Below are positions 44,901 through 52,183 of a DNA stretch of 64,000 bases, piece by piece. This DNA comes from Bacillus sp. AFS029637 (GTDB taxonomy: Bacteria; Bacillota; Bacilli; Bacillales; Bacillaceae_G). The translations under genes were made by a program, and so were the position numbers. The notes under the pieces were generated by a model. That model was not told where the DNA came from, made no database searches, and saw nothing but the letters and a program-made list of their open reading frames with translations. Each line of letters starts with the position of its first letter. The stretch's first letter is position 1. The stretch lies in the NCBI RefSeq assembly GCF_002584985.1, contig NZ_NUPZ01000041.1:205464-269463 (forward strand), written 5' to 3'.

Positions 44901-45145
44901 AGTACTAAAGGCATTTCTTCCATCTTAATAGCACTAAAATTCGTTTCCATAATGTTAGGAAATAAATATTGATATTCAGCCTTTGGTAATAAAGAAACTA
45001 ATCGTTTTTTTGATTCTTCGCCAATCGTTTGGCAAAGTGTAGTTTTACCAGATCCAGACAAACCAGCAATTCCAAACGATTTATTTGCCAATATTTCTGC
45101 ATCCAATTTATTAATATTATTCGCAATTAATTGATTTACTTTCAT
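41975..45145 (-). CDS. Divergent UvrA-like ABC ATPase with extra C-terminal module
   Basis: 1056 residues. Module 1 (1-310) has Walker A GLSGSGKTT (28-36), then NPRSTIGTHTGIF, a zinc pair CTGC/CKKC (131-148), LSGGE (219-223) and IIIDEISVGLD; the order matches the second half of UvrA. Module 2 (about 320-535) has Walker A GESGCGKST (351-359), a degenerate signature LSTGE (458) and FIFDEPSKGL, without a zinc finger. Module 3 (about 600-1056) has no Walker A but resembles the UvrA first-half insertion: PVVAID, RSFDFY, CPSC (670-673), CPIC (797-800), and a further CPFC/CVTC pair. UvrA paralogues of this kind act in DNA repair or in protection from DNA-binding antibiotics. An SRPBCC gene lies 79 bases upstream on the same strand. 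Function beyond ATP-dependent DNA binding is inferred. Confidence 0.75.
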   Translation of the reverse strand: MKVNQLIANNINKLDAEILANKSFGIAGLSGSGKTTLCQTIGEESKKRLVSLLPKAEYQYLFPNIMETNFSAIKMEEMPLVLFLGKSSISSNPRSTIGTHTGIFTEVREKLAEEFNLSPEVFSFNNQLGWCTGCKGRGTTKNIECKKCNGKRYSDEIEQHVIDLFAKPHTISDINDLSIESILSLAKELNISEAKQHILQNIINMNIGYLTLNRIMGTLSGGELTRLYLAEFMAVSENAVIIIDEISVGLDHETLLQILEEIKQLGCKNQIWLIDHSDTVLDTTDEQLFFGPGSGKYGGKIVTESPRPKPIIWDRNKEVPTDYYTFHDLYCRNIQIAEFQIPKNRLVTVTGESGCGKSTLVNECIATDFLKRYQKDKLVMVGQDRNQSITSRSTVATFLDIKKKLTKYSEEIDDIFERSIEDIIDEIPSEDIAYKRLSLLIKLGLGYLTLERKTQTLSTGEFQCVHLVSELFAKTRNPHTLFIFDEPSKGLSQNILNQFIDSIRGILQDESVSIIMIEHNSYMLESSDYIVDFGKRQNESVEHLDVVSHENYYRQKSSVNSTEKIHISSILKQKKGVHYLKENHINYFKNAENIYKGGILKSLSSMARLIYGEYESDTIAPVVAIDLERHLYSQYSFLYEIGGLINHIVAAHPTNKDARSFDFYSQDNHCPSCSGRLQIEVFDKDITIQNKNVPFWDGLFDPEIMKVLKFYQYEKIEFLFEEIKNELGHDLSKSYNDMSEEEKHTFWYGYFEKSFYDKKGKTRRTWVGFNTIIGGYIVISKAAIKEEIKESKEMVVCPICEGTVLNHHKPLKFDNFDIREIINQPVDEVLKIVGDLPALHKLKSIVGGDMKLTEDVSLLPRKLQVALKIFELEQASFSNYEMVLQNVLPFWDEIKGNIESISVNNQITVCDFPNVYETRETIIDKYFTNGKYKKLTYVYEAFGYKKIVTQINKIKKSNPCPFCKGKKVITEDNLHDGVFKLTIPCVTCNASGINDEGLKEIVEGIDVQTWLIGKVSDVVDESLRTEAVEDIPIFNRIRELDKRDMMVVYECLELNK

Positions 45146-45224
45146 ACTAACCTCTATTCTTATCGTTTTAGAAATACGTTTTTATAAGATAATAATTACA
45201 TAATAAATAAAACTTGTATAATCG

Positions 45225-45704
45225 CTATCTTTTCAATTCATCGATCTTTACCTTGTACTTATTAAACCAATATTTCCATTCACCTTTTGAAAATTCTTTT
45301 TCTTCTCCTTGTAAAACAGAAGAAAAAAGATCTAGACAAATATGCCAACCGGCTATATCTTTCGGTGTATGATCTGTTAATTCATGAATGAATTCTTTAA
45401 GTATTAATATGGATCCATTTTTCTCTTTATGTATTTCAAATCGAACACGATCTTTATCCCACGTGAATTCTAATGTTGAATTTATTTTACAATCTAAAAT
45501 ATCAATATTTAAAAACGAACCATCCATCATGTCGAATTTAATAATTCCACCTGTTTTAAGATTTTCTATTTGCAAGTTAGACATCCACTTTTTCAATTTA
45601 TTATTATCTGTTAACACAGACCATATTTCTTCTATCGAATATGGAAAATGCCGCTCAAATTGTACTACGTATTCATTATTTTGTTTATCTATTATAGCAA
45701 TCAT
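45225..45704 (-). CDS. SRPBCC/AHSA1-like protein
   Basis: 159 residues of the START-like helix-grip fold: YVVQFERHFPYSIEEIWSVL, LKKWMSNLQ, GGIIKFDM, LEFTWDKDRVRFEI and GWHICLDLFSSVL. Members bind hydrophobic ligands and are often found near regulators or resistance genes. It is upstream of the UvrA-like gene on the same strand, 79 bases apart, with no terminator between, so both may form one transcript. A ligand or hydrophobic drug link is speculative. Confidence 0.75.
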   Translation of the reverse strand: MIAIIDKQNNEYVVQFERHFPYSIEEIWSVLTDNNKLKKWMSNLQIENLKTGGIIKFDMMDGSFLNIDILDCKINSTLEFTWDKDRVRFEIHKEKNGSILILKEFIHELTDHTPKDIAGWHICLDLFSSVLQGEEKEFSKGEWKYWFNKYKVKIDELKR

Positions 45705-45946
45705 TATTCATACGCCTCCTTCTGCTTCCAACAGAATATATGTTCTCTTTTATTATTTTACTTGATTTTGCTAAAAAAATAAATCTCAATTAACATACTT
45801 TTTACGGCATTTTAACAATATATGGCTTTGTTATAACCATTTACTATAATCATGTCCTACAGATTGTTCTTTGAAAACTGTAGATATGAGGTTTGTACGA
45901 CAGGGGATTATTTTATGACAAAAATAAAAAGCAGAAAGACTACTTG

Positions 45947-45996
45947 AACTACACCTCCAATTGTTAGACACAGTCTAACAATTGGAGGTGTAGTTT
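45947..45996. repeat. Perfect 23-bp inverted repeat at the IS left end
   Basis: AACTACACCTCCAATTG with GTTAGAC pairs exactly with its mirror after a three-base loop (ACA). It ends in TTTTTTT just before the transposase start, so it can act as a terminator shielding the transposase from outside transcription. Confidence 0.75.
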
Positions 45997-46000
45997 TTTT

Positions 46001-46657
46001 ATGACTAAATTTACTTCAGATAACAAAATGAATGCAGTTATACGTTATCAAGATGGAAGTGAAAGTATAAAAGATATTGCGAAATCATTGAGAGCGAATC
46101 ATGAAGTAGTACGTATGTGGATCGAACAATTTTAATATTATGGAATTCAAGCGTTTAAAAAAGGCTATACAACGTATTCTGCACAGTATAAACTAGACGT
46201 ACTAAATTATATGATCGAGAATGGGACGTCTCCAAACGAAACGGCAGTTATTTTCAGTATTTCTTTACCTGGACTTATTAGAAAATGGCACATCTATTCA
46301 CTTGTCTCAAGAATGTTAGAGAAGGCTTTTCAACAATTACCAGAGGAAGCCAATCTTCTGATTCACTCAGATCAAGGTTGGTACTATCAAATGAAGAAGT
46401 ATCGTCATGCCTTAAAGAAACGCAAGATTACGCAAAGTATGTCTCGTAAAGGGAACTGTTACGATAATGCGGTTATTGAAAGCTTCTTTGGTACTATGAA
46501 CTCTGAATTTCTTTACCTAAAAGATTTTGAAAGCATAGAACACTTTAAACAAGAATTTGAAAAATATATCGATTATTATAATCACAAAAGAATTAAGGCA
46601 AAACTAAAAGGCATGAGTCCGCTACAATATCGAACTCATGCCCTAAAGGCTGCCTAA
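46001..46657 (+). pseudogene. IS3-family transposase OrfA/OrfB, broken and fused
   Basis: From the ATG at 46001 (MTKFTSDNKMNAVIRYQDGS) the OrfA helix-turn-helix part is interrupted by TAA at 46133-46135. The frame reopens (YSAQYKLDVLNYMIENG) and, after SISLPGLIRKW, jumps into the C-terminal half of OrfB: LLIHSDQGWYYQ, MSRKGNCYDNAVIESFFGT (rve integrase core, last Asp/Glu region) and YYNHKRIKAKLKGMSP. The first half of the OrfB integrase domain is missing, so the protein cannot transpose. Confidence 0.85.
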
Positions 46658-46707
46658 TGAAACGACCTGTCTAACTTTATGGGGTCAGTTCATACTTCCT
46701 TCTGCTT

Positions 46708-47556
46708 CTATAATAAATGATACATTTCATATTGTGTTAATGCATTCTTTTTAAATCCACTTTTCTTTAAAAACCCTTCCAGTAATCCATTATTAGGAAA
46801 CCCGATTGACAAACTTGATAACTTCAATTCTTCACTTGATGCTCGTAATAATTTCGTTCCAACACCAATATTTCTATAGTCTTTTTCTACAAATATAAAG
46901 CTAATTTTCCCATGTTCATTTATACATACTGTACCTTTTAAATCATTATCAACATATGCACCGTAATACGAATTATTTGTTTTCTCAATATAATCAATAT
47001 CATTTTGCCAATTTATATGGAAGTTAAGCCATTTTTGAATTTCAAGTTTAAATGTTTGAAATTCAAATTTTTTCACTTCAACATTTTTATTATCTTTATT
47101 TGTTAGTTTAGTTACATCATTTAAATTATAATAAGAAAGATCATATACTTTTTCATAACCTAGTTTTTTATAGAATTTAACCGCTCTGTCATTACCTACA
47201 ATGACCTCTAGAAAAAGTTGTTTACATCCATTTTGAATTGCCTCTTCTTTATGCAGTTCAAATAACTTTTGACTTACACCAATTCCTCGATACTCTGGAT
47301 GAACGGCTAATGTTCCGCAACGCATTGTTTTTATACTTTCATAATCTTTTATACCGCCCAGTATTACGCTAACAGATTTATCACCATCTAAAGCCAAAAA
47401 AGAGTGTTCTAGCGCATTTCCTTCTGGTCCCAAAAATCTTTTAATAAAATCTTCTTTTGAAACATCCATTTTAATGATGTAATCTGAGAATCCATCTTTA
47501 AAAGCTTCGTACACTAAATCTATACTTACTTCACTACATCTTTTGTATTGAATCAT
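46708..47556 (-). CDS. Tandem-GNAT acetyltransferase
   Basis: 282 residues with two GNAT modules. The first holds TLAVHPEYRGIGVSQKLFE (about residues 83-101) and NDRAVKFYKKLGYEKVY. The second (about 160-282) holds ISFIFVEKDYRNIGVGTKLLR and ends FLKKSGFKKNALTQYEMY. The substrate is unknown. It ends 16 bases from an IS3-family remnant that has split its terminator. It follows the methyltransferase gene by 27 bases and so belongs to the 46.7-50 kb minus-strand run. Confidence 0.8.
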   Translation of the reverse strand: MIQYKRCSEVSIDLVYEAFKDGFSDYIIKMDVSKEDFIKRFLGPEGNALEHSFLALDGDKSVSVILGGIKDYESIKTMRCGTLAVHPEYRGIGVSQKLFELHKEEAIQNGCKQLFLEVIVGNDRAVKFYKKLGYEKVYDLSYYNLNDVTKLTNKDNKNVEVKKFEFQTFKLEIQKWLNFHINWQNDIDYIEKTNNSYYGAYVDNDLKGTVCINEHGKISFIFVEKDYRNIGVGTKLLRASSEELKLSSLSIGFPNNGLLEGFLKKSGFKKNALTQYEMYHLL

Positions 47557-47583
47557 ATAAGTATAATCCTCCGCTTTGGCTTG

Positions 47584-48324
47584 TTATATACTACATTCGA
47601 ACACGTGAAATGAATTCCCTTCACCATATCCATCCTTTATTTCATGAATAACCACTTGACTAAAACCATTATTAATAAGGATATTTTCAAACTCTTTTAA
47701 CTCATATAATCTTATAGGAAAATCCATAATCTCAGTTTGTACTATTTTTTCATCATGAATAATTTCATACTTTAGTTTAATATTCAAAAGCTTTTGCACA
47801 TCATCATTTGATACTTTTCTATATTCAACAATCAATTCATTTTTAATTTCTTTTCTATTTGTTTCAATCCAGTCAAGAATCTCTTCCTCTTTATTCCCTC
47901 CTAATACAACGGTAAGAAGGAATTTCCCATTTTCGTTTAAGTTATTTTTCATATTTTGAAGACTAACATCTACTAAATTATCAGGTAAAAGTGAAAATGA
48001 TCCAATTGGTATCATGATAAGATCATATTTTTTATCACCATGGAAGTTTTCGATTCTTTCTTGCGATATAACTGGCTTCAAGTTAAATTTCTCCGCTTTT
48101 TCTCTACACACTTTCAGCATTTCTACAGAAAGGTCGAACCCTACTATATCAATACCATTTTGCATAAACGGAATTAACATTCTACCATTCCCGCACATCG
48201 GTTCTAACACTTTCATATTTTTGTCTTTTACAAAAGAAAGATAAAATTCTAATTCTTTTCCGCCCGCAATTGATTTATCACTTTCATATACTTTTGTACA
48301 AAGTTCACCATAATACGTATGCAA
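47584..48324 (-). CDS. SAM-dependent methyltransferase
   Basis: 246 residues from a TTG at 48324 behind GAGGTGG (spacing seven), giving the N-terminus HTYYGELCTKVYESDK. The SAM loop reads MKVLEPMCGNGRMLIPFMQ (about residues 38-56), followed by IDIVGFDLSVEMLKVC. The acceptor region is YDLIMIPIGSFSLL. The substrate is unknown. It is part of the minus-strand run with the nucleosidase-like gene upstream (54 bases). Confidence 0.8.
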   Translation of the reverse strand: MHTYYGELCTKVYESDKSIAGGKELEFYLSFVKDKNMKVLEPMCGNGRMLIPFMQNGIDIVGFDLSVEMLKVCREKAEKFNLKPVISQERIENFHGDKKYDLIMIPIGSFSLLPDNLVDVSLQNMKNNLNENGKFLLTVVLGGNKEEEILDWIETNRKEIKNELIVEYRKVSNDDVQKLLNIKLKYEIIHDEKIVQTEIMDFPIRLYELKEFENILINNGFSQVVIHEIKDGYGEGNSFHVFECSI

Positions 48325-48378
48325 TATTATTCCACCTCTTAACTTAAAATACATGTATGGTTTGTTATATAAGTTTTG

Positions 48379-49089
48379 CTATCTATTATTTACTACAGTA
48401 ATTTCATAAACACGTAAAAAAGCAATTAAATGTTCACATGCTCTTTCACATGCTAACATTTTAAAGATTTTTTGTTCTTCTTTCGTCTTATCATTTGCTT
48501 GATCCGAAGCAGCTTTTAAACATAAAAATGGTTTTTTATTTATGTGACAAACATAAGCGAAAGCTGCCACTTCTTGATCAACCGCCAAAGCTCCGTATAC
48601 AGTATAGAGTAAATATCTCATTTCTGAACTGCGAATACGTTGATCCCCAGATAAGAATGTACCGAAATGAATCGGTTCATAAGACCGTATTTTTTTTATT
48701 CTTCTTACAAGTGATTTTGTTGTTTCAATAGGTGCTGTTCTACCATTATATAAATTAAAAACATCTTCTCCCGAACCAGCAGCAGTAACGTCGTGTTGTA
48801 TTGCATTAAGAGCTACTACAATTTGACCATTTTTCACCTTATTTGATAGACTTCCACATATGCCTGTCATAAATAACTCATCTGGCTGAAACTCGCTAAT
48901 TAATAATTGTACACAACTAGCACAACTTACTTTGCCAACACCAGTTACAACTGATATTATTTCCAGCTCATTAATAGTATGAAAATGAAATTCCCAAGCT
49001 GCTCTTTTTTCAACGCGCTCACTTGGATAATATTGATGCAAATACGTAAGTTCTGGTTCCCATGCGGATACGATTGCAATACGTTTCAT
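48379..49089 (-). CDS. Nucleoside phosphorylase/MTA-SAH nucleosidase-like protein
   Basis: 236 residues from the ATG at 49089; an ATG at 49116 overlaps the preceding stop but has no ribosome site. The PNP/UDP phosphorylase fold is shown by IAIVSAWEPELTYL, VVTGVGKVSCA, FMTGICGSLSNKVKNGQIVV and the purine-site end AVDQEVAAFAYVC and ASDQAND. The VDQE and SDxA pattern fits methylthioadenosine/SAH nucleosidases, but overall similarity to canonical Pfs looks low. It lies 23 bases after the DUF3885 gene. Confidence 0.75.
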   Translation of the reverse strand: MKRIAIVSAWEPELTYLHQYYPSERVEKRAAWEFHFHTINELEIISVVTGVGKVSCASCVQLLISEFQPDELFMTGICGSLSNKVKNGQIVVALNAIQHDVTAAGSGEDVFNLYNGRTAPIETTKSLVRRIKKIRSYEPIHFGTFLSGDQRIRSSEMRYLLYTVYGALAVDQEVAAFAYVCHINKKPFLCLKAASDQANDKTKEEQKIFKMLACERACEHLIAFLRVYEITVVNNR

Positions 49090-49112
49090 TACACACTTCA
49101 CTTCCCCTACTG

Positions 49113-49787
49113 TCATTTAAATAAGTTATCTATACTTTCTCGTTCATAACCTGGAATCCACTCTTTGTATTTCTCATATAAATCTCGTATTCTTTCTTTA
49201 TTCTTCGCAATTACTTCACATCCTCTATCATCGTAAATAAACATGATAATATCTTTCGTTGCATTTATGAGAAATATATTTGGATAAGAACCCCTTTTTT
49301 CGCGTCCAAAACGAGGGTAAAGTTCTGGAAAGTCTTCATGATTAGCAGCCTGAATAAGCGGTTCATGTTTAATATCTTCCGCAAGACATTTTAAAGAAAA
49401 TTGAGATGTACAATATAAATCTGCTTCATCATCTTCAAATAGAAATGATAATGTTTCTTGTCTTATGCGAAACTTTAAATCTTTTTTCTTAATATATTTA
49501 TTGTATATATTCATTTTCTGTGGAGTTTTAATATTATCCTTTTTAAATCTATAAACATTTGTTACTAAAAACACTGTATCTTTTTTCGAGAATATGTCAT
49601 GAAATACTTCATTATTGTACTTATATAACTGATAAAAATAATCCATATTGTATTCATCTATTCCTTCTTTGAATGGAAATTTACCTTTCCCAAACTCAAA
49701 ATGCAAATGATTTTCCCACTGAGAGTAAATGTACGGTACTAATGTAACACCTGGAAATGTTTGATTCATATATTCTTTTAATTGCAT
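49113..49787 (-). CDS. DUF3885 protein
   Basis: 224 residues from the ATG at 49787, which has AGAGGT seven bases upstream (the ATG at 49793 is too close). The C-terminal third carries FLINATKDIIMFIYDDRGCEVI and IRDLYEKYKEWIP, which I recognise as the DUF3885 pattern of Bacillus. The function is unknown; the YDDRGCE block resembles immunity-type proteins. It follows the small 49801-49953 gene by about 13 bases. Confidence 0.7.
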   Translation of the reverse strand: MQLKEYMNQTFPGVTLVPYIYSQWENHLHFEFGKGKFPFKEGIDEYNMDYFYQLYKYNNEVFHDIFSKKDTVFLVTNVYRFKKDNIKTPQKMNIYNKYIKKKDLKFRIRQETLSFLFEDDEADLYCTSQFSLKCLAEDIKHEPLIQAANHEDFPELYPRFGREKRGSYPNIFLINATKDIIMFIYDDRGCEVIAKNKERIRDLYEKYKEWIPGYERESIDNLFK

Positions 49788-49800
49788 TTTCATGACCTCT

Positions 49801-49953
49801 CTATTCTACAATTTTTTTAAAGTACCAATATGCTTCTTTTAGCCACAGATGTATAACTTTCAATGCATCTTCTCTTTCCCACAAATATGAAATATAAGCA
49901 AATGCAGCACGTTCTAAAAATTTTTCTAGTTGGAATAAATGAATATATATCAT
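49801..49953 (-). CDS. Small protein, first gene of the 47-50 kb run
   Basis: 50 residues, IHLFQLEKFLERAAFAY at the N-terminus, then WEREDALKVIHLWLKEAYWY: amphipathic and helical, with no recognised family. The ATG at 49953 lies 16 bases after a strong AAGGAGGA. An ATG at normal spacing (ATG TTA TAA) ends after two codons and overlaps the real start as TAATG, so the gene may be read by re-initiation, or the start has suffered an indel. Confidence 0.45.
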   Translation of the reverse strand: MIYIHLFQLEKFLERAAFAYISYLWEREDALKVIHLWLKEAYWYFKKIVE

Positions 49954-50158
49954 TATAACATAGCGAATCCTCCTTATAACTATTCTTCGTTATAATACGA
50001 AATTTAAATATTACTCTTATTTTGTATTCGCTATAAATGTTTTAATTCCTTTTTAATACGTAAAATAAATTTTTATGTGGAATCATTGCTACAAAGTACA
50101 TAAATGTTTGATATTATTGTAATGTTGATGATTTGTAAGGAAAGGAACTAACTAAATA

Positions 50159-50854
50159 ATGAATAAAAACATATTAATTATTGATGATGATAAAGATATT
50201 GTGGAATTACTCGCTGTTTATTTACGAAATGAAGGCTATAATATTTATAAAGCATATGATGGTGAGGAAGCTTTACAAATGCTATGTACATATGAAGTAG
50301 ATCTTATGATTCTGGATATTATGATGCCAAAACGTAACGGATTAGAAGTTTGCCAAGAAGTTCGTGAAAATAATACTGTGCCTATTCTTATGCTAAGTGC
50401 CAAAGCTGAAGATATGGATAAAATATTAGGGCTCATGACAGGGGCAGATGATTACATGATTAAACCATTCAACCCACTAGAACTAGTGGCTAGAGTGAAA
50501 GCTTTGTTAAGAAGATCTTCTTTCCAAAACACTGCTACTCAAAAGAAAGAAGATGGTATCATTCGCATTCGAACTGCTGAAATCCATAAGCATAATCATA
50601 CCGTGAAAGTAAATAATGAGTATATTAAGCTTACATCTATTGAATTTGATATTTTATACTTACTTGCAAGCAATACAGGAAGAGTATTTAGCTCAGAAGA
50701 AATATTTGAACGCGTATGGAATGAAGATGGTTATGGTTCTAACAAAACTGTTATGGTCCATATTAGTAATTTACGTGATAAACTTGAAACAGGAATGAAT
50801 GGAGAAAAATTTATTCATACTGTTTGGGGAGTGGGCTATAAAATTGAGAAATGA
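50159..50854 (+). CDS. OmpR/VanR-type response regulator
   Basis: 231 residues. The receiver domain (1-120) holds the acidic pair IDDDKD, the phospho-acceptor Asp in LMILDIMMPKRNG (Asp53) and the Lys in YMIKPFNPLEL. The DNA-binding winged helix follows from about 130 (LTSIEFDILYLLASNTGRVFS; first part LTSIEFDILYLL) to VWGVGYKIEK. It is very like VanR of VanRS systems. No vanHAX ligase genes are in the window; the gene after the sensor is a carboxypeptidase-like protein. It overlaps the sensor gene. Confidence 0.88.
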   Translation: MNKNILIIDDDKDIVELLAVYLRNEGYNIYKAYDGEEALQMLCTYEVDLMILDIMMPKRNGLEVCQEVRENNTVPILMLSAKAEDMDKILGLMTGADDYMIKPFNPLELVARVKALLRRSSFQNTATQKKEDGIIRIRTAEIHKHNHTVKVNNEYIKLTSIEFDILYLLASNTGRVFSSEEIFERVWNEDGYGSNKTVMVHISNLRDKLETGMNGEKFIHTVWGVGYKIEK

Positions 50855-52001
50855 AGCATTTGATATATTAAAAGATATTCCAAAATGGAAAATTATTTTT
50901 TGGCTCTTATTAGCTATCACACTAACTCCTATTACCGAATTAATTATATATCGCCTCATAACGAGTGTAATTGAGAGTTCCCTTACTTTAAGTGAACTCA
51001 GTAAAGAATTCATTAGAATTTTCGGCTATGAAAAATATAAAGGGCTAAAGGAATCCCTCTGGATGATGATTGTATCTTATTTGTTTCTATTCTCTATTTT
51101 CTCATCCTATTTATATATTTTTTATCGTCATGAAAGAAAGATGTACTATGAAACTTGTATAAAAAAAATGATCGAAGAGATTCGCTATATCGCAAGTGGA
51201 AATTTCAATCACAAAGTTTCCATCGTAAATCATAATTATTTAGAAGAATTAGCAACTGGGGTCAATCAAATTGTTGAACAATTAAAAGTCTCAATTGATG
51301 AAGAAAGACAAGCGGAACAAGCAAAAAGCGAACTCATTACAAATGTATCACACGACTTGCGAACCCCTCTTACATCAATAGTAGGCTACGTAAATTTAAT
51401 CCAGCATGATAATTATAGAGATGAAGTAGAATTGCGTCATTATATACAGGTCATTTATGATAAGGTAACACGCCTTAATGCATTAATGAATGATTTGTTT
51501 GAATATACACGTGTTCAAAATAAAGAGTTAAGTTTATATTCTGCTCCCATTGATATTGTAGAGCTACTTGGCCAATTAACTGTTCAATTCCGAATACAGG
51601 TTCAAGAAGCTAACATAGAATGCAGGCCTTCCTTCCCATCTCAAAAACTCATGGTATTAGCTGATGGTGACAAATTAGTACGCGTATTTGAAAATCTTAT
51701 TATAAATGCTATCACGTACGGAAACGATGGCGGCTATATTGACCTTACTGCTTATGAAAGCAATAATATGATTACAATTGATATAACAAATTACGGGCAA
51801 CCCATTCCTAGTACAGATTTACCTCAGATTTTCGAACGATTTTATCGCGTTGAGAAATCACGCTCAACAAACACTGGTGGATCTGGCCTCGGATTAGCAA
51901 TTGCCAAAAGTATTGTCGAACTGCATAAAGGAACAATTGAAGTATATAGTGATGACACTAAAACAACTTTCACTGTAAAACTACTACCTTTTAAAGGTTA
52001 A
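50844..52001 (+). CDS. VanS-type sensor histidine kinase
   Basis: 385 residues from a TTG at 50844, which follows GGGGAG by about ten bases and lies inside the end of the regulator gene. Two membrane helices (about residues 15-38 and 72-95) flank a short extracellular loop. A HAMP region, the H-box NVSHDLRTPLTSIVGYVNL and ATPase motifs (NLIINAITYG, IFERFYRVEKSR, GGSGLGLAIAKSIVELH; each short) follow. It should sense cell-envelope stress and phosphorylate the upstream regulator. A terminator at 52017-52050 ends the two-gene operon. Confidence 0.88.
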   Translation: MRNEAFDILKDIPKWKIIFWLLLAITLTPITELIIYRLITSVIESSLTLSELSKEFIRIFGYEKYKGLKESLWMMIVSYLFLFSIFSSYLYIFYRHERKMYYETCIKKMIEEIRYIASGNFNHKVSIVNHNYLEELATGVNQIVEQLKVSIDEERQAEQAKSELITNVSHDLRTPLTSIVGYVNLIQHDNYRDEVELRHYIQVIYDKVTRLNALMNDLFEYTRVQNKELSLYSAPIDIVELLGQLTVQFRIQVQEANIECRPSFPSQKLMVLADGDKLVRVFENLIINAITYGNDGGYIDLTAYESNNMITIDITNYGQPIPSTDLPQIFERFYRVEKSRSTNTGGSGLGLAIAKSIVELHKGTIEVYSDDTKTTFTVKLLPFKG

Positions 52002-52016
52002 TCTAACCTAAATTCA

Positions 52017-52050
52017 GGTTCAATTTCTTCTACGATAAGAAATTGAACCT
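52017..52050 (+). terminator. Terminator of the VanRS-type operon
   Basis: Perfect 13-bp stem GGTTCAATTTCTT / AAGAAATTGAACC with an eight-base loop and a TTTTGTTTTTC tail. Confidence 0.8.
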
Positions 52051-52183
52051 TTTGTTTTTCTATAAATATCCAAAATTAAATAATCCTTTATAAATCTTTA
52101 GAAATTCTTTACCTTTTCTTTCTTCCTAATTAAGCATTCCTTCTTACAATAATAATATTGATGTCATAGTAGGAGGATCGCTT

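Larger units (their letters stand above)
45945..46692 (+). mobile_element. IS3-family element, internally deleted
   Basis: 748 bp bounded by TGAACT...GTTAGACA at the left and the related inverted end GTCTAAC...AGTTCA at the right, flanked by the 4-bp duplication TACT (45941-45944 and 46693-46696). The family is normally about twice this length. The element sits between AAGCAGAAAG and CCTTCTGCTT, the two arms of a terminator stem. Confidence 0.8.

Noticed and set aside
45915-45949. Short ATG frame (MTKIKSRKTT) cut by the IS, first taken as a disrupted gene
   Set aside because: The bases form one arm of the terminator stem of the GNAT gene; rejoined across the IS it would be only 17 codons.
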